A DNA stretch of 36,530 nucleotides from an uncultured Clostridia bacterium (GTDB lineage: Bacteria > Bacillota > Clostridia > Christensenellales > Pumilibacteraceae), in contig CAKQVV010000009.1 of NCBI GenBank assembly GCA_934277845.1, positions 1 to 36,530 of the forward strand. Reading direction: 5' to 3'. Numbering within the stretch: position 1 is the stretch's first letter; the number at the start of each line of letters is the position of its first letter. Made by a program: the position numbers and the translations under genes. Positions 7,579-15,066 of the stretch are shown piece by piece. Under the pieces are notes generated by a model. The model saw only the letters and a program-made list of their open reading frames with translations, was not told the DNA's origin and did not search any database.

Positions 7579-8805
7579 TTAATATTCCACTGCCGATATA
7601 AGCGTTTCGGCGGTGACAAGCACGCGGATTTCGTACAGGTCCTGCGCAAGGACGGTAACGTGTGCCGTCGAAGTTATCGAGGTTGCGGTCACTGTAAATT
7701 CCCGCTCGGCTTCCGATCTCACTTCGTCCGCGATTTCTTCTATCGAGCGCGTGTTTTCGACTTTTACCGTTTCAAAGAATTCGGTGCGGGTGAATCTCAG
7801 CGGCAAAAACGCGGCGAGCGAACTTTCGCTGGTTTCGGTTTCGCATGAGCCAAACGGCGAAACGCGCTTTCCGATCGTGAATAACTTACCGAAACTCACG
7901 CTCGTTTTTACCGATTTTTTGCCGGTGCGCTCAAACCGATACGCGGCGGTGCTGACGATTTTCGTTACCGCCGTCACGGTCGTGCCGTAGACCTCGCCGT
8001 CGGCGGAAATTTCCGCGATTGGGTTTTCTTCGCCGTCGTACAGTGCGCCTTCGATCAGCGTCGAGCCTTTTTTCACGACATCGCCCGACCTGAATTTCGG
8101 TGTGCCGCTCTTGCAAACCACGCGGGTAATCACCGCATCTGCCGTCGCGACAACCGCTTTGCCGCCGTGGCGTTCGCCCGAACGATCGCGCTCGACAACG
8201 CGGACGATAAGCGTGTTCCCCTTGACTTCCGCACCGCACTCGGCAACGCCGTCGATAGAATTTACGAACTTCCTGACTTCTTCGCGATCGATATTCGCCG
8301 CTCTTGCGCCCACGCCGTAACCGTTGTCGGCAAGCGTTGCGATAAAGTCCGACTGCGGAATGCTCTCCAGCCCGCTGACTTCCACGCGGATTATCATGCC
8401 GCCGAAAAAGTACGTAAGCGCGGCGCAAGCCAGCGTCCCCGCAACTATTCCGGCACGACCGAGTCTGCCCAGAAAGTACGCAAAAAGTCCGTCGCGACTT
8501 ACGACCTCATAATTATAACATAACTTTTCGCAAATTGCAAAAGTTTTTGCACCGTCTTTTTGCGGTATGCGTATCGTCATGCGCTTTTGTGACGATTTTT
8601 TCACGTTTTTCAGTCTTATTCCGTCTTTTCCGAGCGCAGAAAGCAGTTTCGGCTGATTGAATCCTTCGATTTTTACCGTTATAAAAGTGAAAAGCGACGA
8701 CGAAAACCTCGATTCCGCCGCTTTTTTGCGCGGTTCCATCCGTTCCTTACGCGGTTTTTGACGCGTCTTTTTGATTTTCCCGACTTCTTTATTCGACGCT
8801 TTCAC
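7579..8805 (-). CDS. yqfD: Sporulation protein YqfD
   Basis: A 408-residue membrane protein of the YqfD family, a sigma-E regulated sporulation gene in Bacillus whose molecular role is unclear. The cytoplasmic N-terminal domain is followed by a single membrane segment (about residues 117-135, rich in A, F and G) and a large extracytoplasmic domain with GYGVGA and the KKGSTLIEG stretch typical of the family. It starts with GTG at 8805 behind GGAG and overlaps the end of yqfC by 17 bases. An unusually basic N-terminal extension of about 35 residues (many K and R) precedes the first family element. The yqfC-yqfD-phoH order is conserved in Clostridia and supports the call. Confidence 0.9.
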   Translation of the reverse strand: MKASNKEVGKIKKTRQKPRKERMEPRKKAAESRFSSSLFTFITVKIEGFNQPKLLSALGKDGIRLKNVKKSSQKRMTIRIPQKDGAKTFAICEKLCYNYEVVSRDGLFAYFLGRLGRAGIVAGTLACAALTYFFGGMIIRVEVSGLESIPQSDFIATLADNGYGVGARAANIDREEVRKFVNSIDGVAECGAEVKGNTLIVRVVERDRSGERHGGKAVVATADAVITRVVCKSGTPKFRSGDVVKKGSTLIEGALYDGEENPIAEISADGEVYGTTVTAVTKIVSTAAYRFERTGKKSVKTSVSFGKLFTIGKRVSPFGSCETETSESSLAAFLPLRFTRTEFFETVKVENTRSIEEIADEVRSEAEREFTVTATSITSTAHVTVLAQDLYEIRVLVTAETLISAVEY

Positions 8806-9040
8806 TCGTTATTCTCCCGCTTATCGTCGCCGCGCCCTTCTCGTAATCGGAAATCACGAGATCTTCGCCCGTCACGGTGACGATCTTTTTGCCCGCACCC
8901 AGCACGATTTTATCTTCTCCGAGCAAAACTATCCTGTCCGCACCCTCGACGTAAACGTGCTTGCCGCCGAAGTTTATTATGTTGTATCCGCCCGCCGCCT
9001 CATAGCCGATCTTTTCGCTTATCTCGCGGAATATGCTCAC
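8789..9040 (-). CDS. yqfC: YabP/YqfC family sporulation protein
   Basis: An 83-residue all-beta protein of the YabP/YqfC family. In it repeated short strands alternate with glycines, and the RIVLLGEDKIVLGAGKKIVT core is characteristic. The start is GTG at 9040 with GGGAGG about 5 bases upstream. It overlaps yqfD, and in spore formers the pair is expressed in the mother cell. No clear sigma-E promoter could be recognised upstream. The preceding 160 bases to ogg hold a small inverted repeat (TTTATGCC/GGCATAAA near 9087-9108) that could be a weak terminator. Confidence 0.88.
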   Translation of the reverse strand: MSIFREISEKIGYEAAGGYNIINFGGKHVYVEGADRIVLLGEDKIVLGAGKKIVTVTGEDLVISDYEKGAATISGRITSESVE

Positions 9041-9202
9041 TTATGCCTCCCGTAAAATCCCGTAGTGCTCGTCGCTTTACTTTATTTTATGCCGGAGCAG
9101 GCATAAAAATAACGCCGCGGGTAACTTTCGGTTTTTCGCGACGTCATTGTTATATTTGCATATTTCCGTTTCGGGACGGTGTTTGCCGGCTTGTTCTAGT
9201 TT

Positions 9203-10027
9203 CTAAACCGCTTCGTTTTCGGCGGAATTGCCGGAACGCGCGTAATAGAAAATATACTGCTGGGCAAAACCCGCGTAATCGCCGTAACGGTCGATGTAAT
9301 AATCGCGGACTTTTTTCGGCGTGTCGAGTTCTTTTGTCGAACTTGCCTTGAAAATCCAGGTATCGACGGGATACGAGCGCGTCAGGTGCAGTCCGAAAAG
9401 CACGATACAATCGGCTACTTTCGGTCCCACGCCCTTGAGATTAAGCAACGCTTTGTGCGCGGTTTCGGCATCGGTAATCGCGGCTATTCCGGCTTTGACG
9501 CCCGGGAACTCACGCGCGGTTTCATAGATATACCCGGCGCGGTACCCAAGTCCCAACGCCTTGAGATCTGCGACCGTGGCTTTTTGCAGTTCTTCGGGCG
9601 TCGGAAACGCGTAATAGTCGCCCATATTCTTGCCATAAGCGGCGGCGAGACGTTCGATTATGCCTTTTATCCGCGCGATATTGTTGTTTGCGGAAACGAT
9701 GAAACTGAAAACGGCTTCGGTAAAGTCCTGACGAAGTATCCTTATACCTTTGCCGAAAGCAACCGCCGCGGTGAGTTCGGGCAGCGCGGCGAGCGTGGAC
9801 GTTATTTTGCCGTAGTCCTCGCCGAGATCGAAATATCTCCTGAAATATCCGGGCGCGTCGGTCGTGATTTCCACTTCGCCCCTCGCGTTGTAACAAAGGT
9901 CGCATTTTTTATCCAGCGAGTATACTGTATAACTGCCGTCGGCCTTGCGGCGGTAACGAAAAACCTGTCCGCATTCCAGCGTGGCGGCAATGTCGAAATA
10001 TTCGGAACTAACGGTAAAAGTAGTCAT
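9203..10027 (-). CDS. ogg: 8-oxoguanine DNA glycosylase (OGG1 family)
   Basis: A bifunctional glycosylase/lyase that removes 8-oxoguanine from DNA. The helix-hairpin-helix is clear: LKGVGPKVADCIVLFG, with the catalytic lysine in GPKVADC, and the catalytic aspartate in PVDTW downstream. The N-terminal TBP-like domain includes LECGQVFRYRR, the usual OGG N-terminal signature (CGQ.FRW in relatives). Length of 274 residues is normal for bacterial OGG1-type proteins. The start at 10027 follows CGGAG. A perfect 16-base palindrome lies 25 bases upstream and may be an operator. It lies between the rpmA terminator and yqfC, all in the same direction. Confidence 0.93.
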   Translation of the reverse strand: MTTFTVSSEYFDIAATLECGQVFRYRRKADGSYTVYSLDKKCDLCYNARGEVEITTDAPGYFRRYFDLGEDYGKITSTLAALPELTAAVAFGKGIRILRQDFTEAVFSFIVSANNNIARIKGIIERLAAAYGKNMGDYYAFPTPEELQKATVADLKALGLGYRAGYIYETAREFPGVKAGIAAITDAETAHKALLNLKGVGPKVADCIVLFGLHLTRSYPVDTWIFKASSTKELDTPKKVRDYYIDRYGDYAGFAQQYIFYYARSGNSAENEAV

Positions 10028-10051
10028 TGCGTTATTTCTCCGTGAGTGCTT

Positions 10052-10067
10052 CGAAAGACGTCTTTCG
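10052..10067. repeat. Perfect 16-bp palindrome upstream of ogg
   Basis: CGAAAGACGTCTTTCG reads the same on both strands without a mismatch or spacer. It lies 25 bases before the ogg start codon, between the rpmA terminator and ogg. With no loop it suits a dimeric DNA-binding protein better than an RNA hairpin. No regulator gene is adjacent. Confidence 0.5.
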
Positions 10068-10099
10068 TATAAAAAGTCGGATTTACTTTATCGGGTAAA

Positions 10100-10132
10100 G
10101 AAAAACGCCGCCGTTTGATTTCGGCGACGCTT
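10100..10132 (-). terminator. Rho-independent terminator of rplU-prp-rpmA
   Basis: Read on the minus strand, a strong GC-rich stem (CGCCG with CGGCG, extended by wobble and further pairs, loop AAATCAAA) is followed by a run of five T residues. It begins about 12 bases after the rpmA stop codon. Confidence 0.85.
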
Positions 10133-10144
10133 GATTTTTCTTAA

Positions 10145-10420
10145 TTATTCAGCGGCGTAAACGCTTACTTGCTTCTTGTTTGCACGGGTTTCAAACTTGA
10201 CTACGCCGTCGATAAGAGCGAAGAGCGTGTCGTCGCTGCCGATGCCGACGTTGTTGCCGGGATGTACAGCGGTTCCTCTCTGGCGAACGAGAATGTTGCC
10301 GGCGAGGACGAACTGTCCGTCACCGCGCTTTACGCCCAGACGCTGAGCATGAGAATCTCTGCCGTTCTTGGTCGAGCCGCCGCCTTTTTTATGTGCAAAT
10401 AACTGAATGTTCATAAACAT
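10145..10420 (-). CDS. rpmA: 50S ribosomal protein L27 with Prp-cleaved N-terminus
   Basis: Ribosomal protein bL27, whose N-terminus reaches the peptidyl transferase centre. The mature part begins HKKGGGSTKNGRDS and is fully conserved. It is preceded by the short leader MFMNIQLFA, matching the LQxFA processing site found in Firmicutes and cleaved by the Prp protease before assembly. Two starts are possible: 10420 (GGAGG about 10 bases upstream) and the second ATG at 10414. I chose the first for spacing. The gene directly follows prp (3 bases), the conserved rplU-prp-rpmA arrangement. Confidence 0.97.
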   Translation of the reverse strand: MFMNIQLFAHKKGGGSTKNGRDSHAQRLGVKRGDGQFVLAGNILVRQRGTAVHPGNNVGIGSDDTLFALIDGVVKFETRANKKQVSVYAAE

Positions 10421-10422
10421 AA

Positions 10423-10743
10423 TTATTTAACCTCCAATTCGATAAAATCCGAATAGCCTTCGTTGAGGTCGGCTATTCCGCACAACATCGTGTCCAAAAT
10501 CATGTCCGCGTTGTGCCTGTCCTGCTCGTTTAGTTTCGGTAGTTCAAGACTGAGATAACCTTCGCAGGTTTCGACCTCGGCGTTTATGCCCGCAACCCGC
10601 ATGAGTCCGAGCACAGCCGTCTGTATCACGCTGGACAGCGCGGCGCAAACGATGTCTTCGCCCTCCGTTCCGTAACCGGTATGACCGTCGGCAACGAGCG
10701 AAACGATGTGTCCTTTACTCTTGATTACCGTAACGCGCGTCAT
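10423..10743 (-). CDS. prp: Ribosomal-processing cysteine protease Prp
   Basis: Prp (YsxB) removes the N-terminal extension of L27. The 106-residue protein carries the catalytic histidine in DGHTGYG (His21) and the catalytic cysteine in IVCAALS (Cys33), in the usual spacing. It lies between rplU and rpmA, overlapping the last base of rplU. Its substrate, an L27 with an LFA/HKKG site, is encoded by the next gene, so enzyme and substrate are matched within the operon. Confidence 0.95.
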   Translation of the reverse strand: MTRVTVIKSKGHIVSLVADGHTGYGTEGEDIVCAALSSVIQTAVLGLMRVAGINAEVETCEGYLSLELPKLNEQDRHNADMILDTMLCGIADLNEGYSDFIELEVK

Positions 10744-11042
10744 TAGCCTATGGTTACGATTTTAAGTTTGGTAAACTTCTGGCGATGACCTTGCTTTTTG
10801 CTCTCGTTCTTCTTGGCTTTGTACTTGAAGACCACGATCTTCTTGCCTTTGCCCTGCCCGAGTACTTCTGCGGTTGCCTTTACGGTCACGTCTTTACCCG
10901 CGGTAACGGTTTCGCCGTCAGCCGTGAAAAGTACGGGAAGTTCGACCTTGTCGCCGACTGCCGCTTCGAGTTTTTCAACCTCGATGACGTCGCCTTCGGA
11001 AACTCTGTACTGTTTTCCGCCCGTTTCGATTACTGCATACAT
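10743..11042 (-). CDS. rplU: 50S ribosomal protein L21
   Basis: Ribosomal protein bL21, which binds 23S rRNA. The 99-residue product starts MYAVIETGGKQYRVSEGD and has the C-terminal KKGHRQ-type segment (KKQGHRQKFT), both diagnostic. The start at 11042 is chosen over the GTG at 11054 because that GTG is part of the GAGGAGGTG ribosome binding site. First gene of rplU-prp-rpmA, behind its own promoter and structured leader. Confidence 0.97.
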   Translation of the reverse strand: MYAVIETGGKQYRVSEGDVIEVEKLEAAVGDKVELPVLFTADGETVTAGKDVTVKATAEVLGQGKGKKIVVFKYKAKKNESKKQGHRQKFTKLKIVTIG

Positions 11043-11131
11043 TGTGTTAAGCACCTCCTCACTGATGTCTCCGTCAGGCGAGGTAACGCGTGTTTTCGCG
11101 CGTGTTTTACAAACCTCCGCTGTACGGCTCG
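11043..11131 (-). promoter_or_regulatory. L21-type leader of the rplU operon
   Basis: The roughly 90-base leader contains two direct copies of the ten bases AAAACACGCG (minus strand; plus-strand positions 11087-11096 and 11099-11108). It also has a CTGA...TCAG hairpin (11061-11076) and the segment ACCTC, complementary to the GAGGT of the ribosome binding site. That pairing could hide the site. Leaders controlling rplU-rpmA (Rfam L21 leader) are known in Firmicutes; assignment of this one to that class is not verified. Confidence 0.4.
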
Positions 11132-11137
11132 TTTTCT

Positions 11138-11167
11138 ATTATATAATAATAACCGACGGCTTGTCAA
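11138..11167 (-). promoter_or_regulatory. Consensus sigma-A promoter of rplU-prp-rpmA
   Basis: Minus strand TTGACA (11162-11167) and TATAAT (11138-11143), both perfect, separated by 18 bases. The -35 box lies in the loop of a 9-bp inverted repeat (11151-11159 and 11176-11184). Confidence 0.9.
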
Positions 11168-11186
11168 CAGAAAAACCGTCGGTTTT
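11151..11186. repeat. Inverted repeat around the rplU -35 box
   Basis: AACCGACGG (11151-11159) and CCGTCGGTT (11176-11184) are perfect complements flanking 16 bases that contain TTGACA. The right arm is also the centre of a 15-base palindrome AAAACCGTCGGTTTT (11172-11186). It may be the terminator of the upstream DivIVA-like gene, an operator, or both; on the minus strand it is followed by ATTATTATT, not by a T run. Confidence 0.5.
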
Positions 11187-11248
11187 GCGTGAATTTTATG
11201 ATTTTTTTGCTATTCGCAATTTATTTAACGGATTTCCGCGGTACTTCG

Positions 11249-11866
11249 TCAGTCGTCGTCGCCGCCGAGAAGCCCCAGATCTTTCATGATCTGCCCCAGA
11301 TCGTCTTTAGGGTTCCATGCCTCTTCAAACGAGAAACCGCTGGCAGATACTGCGTCTTCGGCAAGCGTCTTTTTCGGCGCGGATTTTGCGGCGGTTTCGG
11401 GTTCGGCTTTCGCGCTCTCCACTCTCTCGCGTTCGGCGTCGAACTGCTTTTCGATCTCTTTCATAGCCGTGCTTCCGCCCGCCAGAATATCATCCATTGC
11501 GGCATTGAATTTTTCTATCGCTTTAAGCCCCTCGTCGTCGGGATACTTTTCCAGCATCTTGTTGTAATGTGCCTGCCATTTCTCGTGGAACGCGCGAAGT
11601 TGTTTCATTTCCTCGCGGTAACGCGCCTGCGACAACTTCTCGATTTCGTCGGCTTTCTGCACGGCGTTGAGAATAGCGGTGGAAATCAGATCGGTTTTCG
11701 ATTTGAACGCGGCAAGTTGTTTTTCCCGCTCGGTAAGTTCGTTTTTCAACTGGAAAATACGATTTTTTTGCTCGGCAAGTTTGCTTTCGTACTCGTTTTT
11801 CAGCGCAAAAACGTACTCGTCGACTTCTGATTTTTTATACCCTTTTTTCTCGATATCGAACTTCAT
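11249..11866 (-). CDS. DivIVA domain-containing coiled-coil protein
   Basis: A 205-residue cytoplasmic protein. Its N-terminus MKFDIEKKGYKKSEVDEYV resembles the DivIVA lipid-binding motif (F...GY...EVD.F/Y), followed by a coiled coil (about residues 20-70) and a less ordered acidic C-terminus ending GLLGGDDD. DivIVA-family proteins sense negative membrane curvature and mark cell poles or division sites. The C-terminal extension rich in A, E and K is not part of the core family. It starts right after pncB (1-base gap) behind a GAGGGA site and is the last gene of the lgt operon. I would not equate it with DivIVA itself, since GpsB-like and other paralogues share this N-terminus. Confidence 0.75.
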   Translation of the reverse strand: MKFDIEKKGYKKSEVDEYVFALKNEYESKLAEQKNRIFQLKNELTEREKQLAAFKSKTDLISTAILNAVQKADEIEKLSQARYREEMKQLRAFHEKWQAHYNKMLEKYPDDEGLKAIEKFNAAMDDILAGGSTAMKEIEKQFDAERERVESAKAEPETAAKSAPKKTLAEDAVSASGFSFEEAWNPKDDLGQIMKDLGLLGGDDD

Positions 11867-11867
11867 T

Positions 11868-13307
11868 TCAGTTTCTTCCCTCGCCTAACAACATGCGTTG
11901 TTTCAATTCGTACAGCCCGTCGGACAAGTCGACTTTGTAAATATGCGGATTGATAAGACGCTTGTACTCGTCCCAGAACTCGCCCAGTTCGTTCCTGCGG
12001 TAATCCGAACTCTCTTTCAGCGTCGGACACTCGTAAACGGGTTTGCCGTTTTCGATGACCTTGACGAGTAATTCCTTTATATTATAATCCTCGAGTACGG
12101 TCTTTTTCCAGCGTTCGGTTTCGTGCGTGAGCGTGAGCGGCTTGCCGATCTTTTCGTTTCTCAACGCGATAAGGTCGGCGAACGCTTTGCCGCTTTCCTT
12201 TTCGTAAATGCGGTACACGGTCTTGAACCCGGGGTTGGTGATCTTCTCGATGGAATCGGACTTTTTCAATCTCGGTATGGGTTTGCCGTCGCGCTCGATT
12301 TCCGCAAGTTTATACACGCCGCCGAGCGAAGGCATACCGTCGCTGGTGATGAGTTTCGTTCCCACGCCGTAAACGTCGATTTTCGCGCCCTGCGAATTGA
12401 GTGCGGTGACGAGTTCTTCGTCGATGTCGTTGCTGACAAAGATAAGCGCGTCGGGATAGCCGGCATCGTCCAGCATTTTGCGCGCGCGTTTCGACAGGTA
12501 TGCGAGGTCGCCGCTGTCGAGACGGATGCCGAGCGGCTTGTGTCCTTCCTTTTTCAGCCGGTCAAACACTTTGATTGCGTTGGGAATACCAGAATTAAGC
12601 GTATCATAGGTGTCGACGAGCAGCAAACACGCGTCGGGATAGATGTCCGCAAATGCATTGAACGCGTCGAGTTCGGACGGATAGGACAGCACCCAACTGT
12701 GCGAGTGCGTACCTTTGACGGGAATATCGAACATTTTTGCCGCGAGCACGTTGCTGGTCGAACTTGCGCCGCCGATAATGGAAGCGCGGCTGCCGTAGAT
12801 CCCTGCGTCGGGACCCTGCGCACGGCGAAGTCCGAATTCGCTGACCTTGCCTTCGCCCGCCGCCGTGGTCACTCTCGATGCCTTGGTGGCGATAAGCGTC
12901 TGATGACTGACGATGTTAAGCAGCGCGGTTTCGACGAGTTGTGCTTCGGTAAGCGGCGCGCGCACGGTCATGATCGGTTCCATCGGAAAAACGATTTCGC
13001 CTTCTTTGACCGAGTAAACGTCGCCGGTGAACCGAAGGTTTTTAAGGTAATCGAGAAAATCTTCGGTGAACGAACCGAGCGAGCGAAGATATTCGATGTC
13101 CCCCGTCGTGAAGCGGATATTCCCGATGTAATCCATTGCCTGTTGAAGCCCTGCGGCAACCGCATAGTTTATCTGCCCTTTGCGGCGGAAAAACATATCG
13201 AAAGTCGCAAGCGAATTGTGTATTCCGCTCTTGAAGTAGCCGTTCATCATTGTGAGTTGATAGAAGTCGGTAAGCAACGTCAGGTTGCGTTCGTTGTCGT
13301 TAGTCAT
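11868..13307 (-). CDS. pncB: Nicotinate phosphoribosyltransferase
   Basis: The enzyme makes nicotinate mononucleotide from nicotinate and PRPP, the first salvage step to NAD. The 479-residue protein has the N-terminal TDFYQLTM motif, the region around the phosphorylated histidine GTHSHSWVLSY, and the phosphate-binding GIRLDSGDL. Length is normal for the long Firmicutes type. It starts at ATG 13307 with GAGG about 7 bases upstream and overlaps the end of the small membrane gene by 8 bases, so it belongs to the lgt operon. No other NAD gene is nearby. Confidence 0.96.
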   Translation of the reverse strand: MTNDNERNLTLLTDFYQLTMMNGYFKSGIHNSLATFDMFFRRKGQINYAVAAGLQQAMDYIGNIRFTTGDIEYLRSLGSFTEDFLDYLKNLRFTGDVYSVKEGEIVFPMEPIMTVRAPLTEAQLVETALLNIVSHQTLIATKASRVTTAAGEGKVSEFGLRRAQGPDAGIYGSRASIIGGASSTSNVLAAKMFDIPVKGTHSHSWVLSYPSELDAFNAFADIYPDACLLLVDTYDTLNSGIPNAIKVFDRLKKEGHKPLGIRLDSGDLAYLSKRARKMLDDAGYPDALIFVSNDIDEELVTALNSQGAKIDVYGVGTKLITSDGMPSLGGVYKLAEIERDGKPIPRLKKSDSIEKITNPGFKTVYRIYEKESGKAFADLIALRNEKIGKPLTLTHETERWKKTVLEDYNIKELLVKVIENGKPVYECPTLKESSDYRRNELGEFWDEYKRLINPHIYKVDLSDGLYELKQRMLLGEGRN

Positions 13308-13851
13308 CGTTATCCTCGCTTTTGTTCATTTTAATCGCGGCGTAAACTATCGCAAGACCGACGAGTACCACTATCACCGGAACGATCACGTTCCAGCCGG
13401 CAAGCCCGCTGCTTTGAATCGAAAATACCGCGGCGATAAGTCCGAAAGTTACTATGATTTTGATATGATCGCGGAAAGAACGGGACATTAACGCCGTGAA
13501 AAACGACGAGATCGCCGGGATCGCGATGTACAACGGGTAAAGTCCCGCATAAGTGAGTCCGGTGAAATTGTTGAGAAAAGCAACAACGGCGGGCACTGTA
13601 AACGCAAACGAAATCCACATGGAAACCGTATTGTGCTGGACAATCGCGGTGGTGAGAAACACCAGTCCGACGGTGAGAAGCACGCCGGGCACGGCTACGT
13701 TGCCCACCGTCACGGCGGTGCCGAACACGCCCAGTCCCGCAAGCAAAAGGAAAACGCCGCACACGACGACGTACGCGCCGGCGATAATATTGCCCGCGAG
13801 TTTTTGCCCTTTCGTCAGTTCGAGTTCCTCTTTTCCTTTATTTTCTTTCAT
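13300..13851 (-). CDS. Small multi-pass membrane protein of unknown function
   Basis: A 183-residue protein with a charged N-terminus (MKENKGKEELELTKGQKLAG) and about six predicted membrane segments, each some 20 residues. It ends in a short acidic tail, NKSEDNDD. I do not recognise the family. The start at 13851 is set by GGAGATAATA just upstream, a ribosome binding site inside the end of lgt; the two genes overlap by 14 bases. The stop overlaps pncB by 8 bases. The tight coupling suggests cotranslation with lgt and pncB, but no shared pathway is obvious. The lack of charged residues in most helices gives no hint of transport activity. Confidence 0.75.
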   Translation of the reverse strand: MKENKGKEELELTKGQKLAGNIIAGAYVVVCGVFLLLAGLGVFGTAVTVGNVAVPGVLLTVGLVFLTTAIVQHNTVSMWISFAFTVPAVVAFLNNFTGLTYAGLYPLYIAIPAISSFFTALMSRSFRDHIKIIVTFGLIAAVFSIQSSGLAGWNVIVPVIVVLVGLAIVYAAIKMNKSEDNDD

Positions 13852-15004
13852 TATTATCTCCGTTATTATCTCCGTTTTCTGTCGGTTCGCCGTCGATCCC
13901 GGCATCGGAATTTTCTTCGCTGTTCAGGTCGTTTTGCGGTTCGTCGTCGAATTCGTCCTTTTCTTCTCTCTCGTCGCCCGGCGTCACTTCCCAGTAACGA
14001 TCGTCGTCGGACACTTCGTCGAACTGCGGTTCGTTGTCGTCGTCATTTTTCGTTTCGTCAACGGCGGGTTTGAGCGACCGTAGATAAAACTCGGTTTTCT
14101 CATAGCCGTAGTACTCGTCCGAAAGGTTTTCTTCGGGCACGAACAGCAGCAGTTTTTTACCTGAAGCGCGGGCGCGGCAAATATAGAAGATAATATAGCC
14201 TGCGCCGAACAGGAAAATCAGCACGCTGACCACCTGACTTACGCGGATCACGTTCGGGACAAGCCACAAACTGTCCGTCCTGAGTCCTTCGATAAAAAAT
14301 CTGCCGAAACCGTACCAGATGCAATAAAACGAGAACGTAAAGCCGTCAAACGACTTGCGGTTGCCGTTATAAAACCACATCAAAAGACCGAAACCGATCA
14401 GATTCCAGAACGATTCGTAAAAAAACGTCGCCTGAAACCAGCCTTCCTTGCCCGTTATCGAATGAGCGGCGTCGATTTTGACGGCGTATGGAAACCATTG
14501 AAGCGACGGATCGGTGACGGCATTGCCGTAGGCTTCCTGATTGGCGAAGTTGCCCCATCTGCCTATTACCTGACCGAGGATAATGACGCAAAAGCAAAGA
14601 TCCGCCATCTGAATAAAGGTCACCTTCTCGTAAGCCGGTTTTTTCTTTTGCATAGCCACGACGATGAGTGCGCCGAGACACGCGCCGATAAGACCGCCGT
14701 AGATGGCAAGCCCCGCAAGTCCGCCTTCGAGACCGATTATTTTTTTGAACGACCAGTGCGTGCCGGGATTTGCTATGACGTCGAAAATGACGTAGTAAAG
14801 CCTTGCTCCCACTATAGCGCAGGGAATACAGCAAATCGCGATGTCGAAAATGAGATCGGAATAGTAGCCGCGCTTTTTCGCCATGAAATACGCGATTATG
14901 ATGCACACAACCATACCGCTGCCGATAAGAAACCCGTACCAGTTAAATCCGCCGGATGCGGAAAGAAGCGCGACTCGCGCCGCATTGAAAAGCCTGTTGA
15001 ACAA
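13838..15004 (-). CDS. lgt: Prolipoprotein diacylglyceryl transferase with acidic C-terminal extension
   Basis: Lgt transfers diacylglycerol from phosphatidylglycerol to the lipobox cysteine of prolipoproteins. The signature GRWGNFANQEAYG is present, as are the membrane motifs EGGLAGLAIYGG and FYESFWN. About seven membrane segments span residues 15-290. The start is TTG at 15004: AAAGGTGGG lies 6 bases upstream, and the earlier in-frame ATG at 15058 lies between the -35 and -10 boxes of the promoter and so would not be transcribed. After the last helix comes an unusual tail of roughly 100 residues very rich in D, E and N, ending NGDNNGDNNERK. Substrates in this window include ApbE, the ABC binding protein and the transglutaminase lipoprotein. 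Confidence 0.93.
   Translation of the reverse strand: MFNRLFNAARVALLSASGGFNWYGFLIGSGMVVCIIIAYFMAKKRGYYSDLIFDIAICCIPCAIVGARLYYVIFDVIANPGTHWSFKKIIGLEGGLAGLAIYGGLIGACLGALIVVAMQKKKPAYEKVTFIQMADLCFCVIILGQVIGRWGNFANQEAYGNAVTDPSLQWFPYAVKIDAAHSITGKEGWFQATFFYESFWNLIGFGLLMWFYNGNRKSFDGFTFSFYCIWYGFGRFFIEGLRTDSLWLVPNVIRVSQVVSVLIFLFGAGYIIFYICRARASGKKLLLFVPEENLSDEYYGYEKTEFYLRSLKPAVDETKNDDDNEPQFDEVSDDDRYWEVTPGDEREEKDEFDDEPQNDLNSEENSDAGIDGEPTENGDNNGDNNERK
13851..13874. repeat. Tandem 12-bp duplication in the lgt 3' end
   Basis: Two adjacent perfect copies of TTATTATCTCCG (plus strand). On the minus strand the unit encodes part of the NGDNNGDNN end of Lgt and also carries GGAGATAATA, the ribosome binding site for the following membrane-protein gene, so the duplication made two candidate sites. 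Confidence 0.8.
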
Positions 15005-15037
15005 ATCTAACCCACCTTTTATGAAGAGTCTGGACTT

Positions 15038-15066
15038 ATTATATATCGGCGCGTGCATTTTGTCAA
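15038..15066 (-). promoter_or_regulatory. Consensus sigma-A promoter of the lgt operon
   Basis: Minus strand TTGACA (15061-15066) and TATAAT (15038-15043), both perfect, 17 bases apart. Transcription should begin near 15031, leaving about 26 bases of leader before the TTG start of lgt. This rules out the upstream ATG at 15058. Confidence 0.92.

Noticed and set aside
9087..9108. TTTATGCC/GGCATAAA hairpin as a strong terminator of the ogg gene
   Set aside because: It lies upstream of the ogg stop only in plus-strand coordinates and is in fact downstream on the minus strand, but no clear T run follows, so I note it only as a weak candidate.
12123..13334. A 403-codon open frame opposite pncB
   Set aside because: Antisense shadow of a conserved enzyme; no initiation signals.
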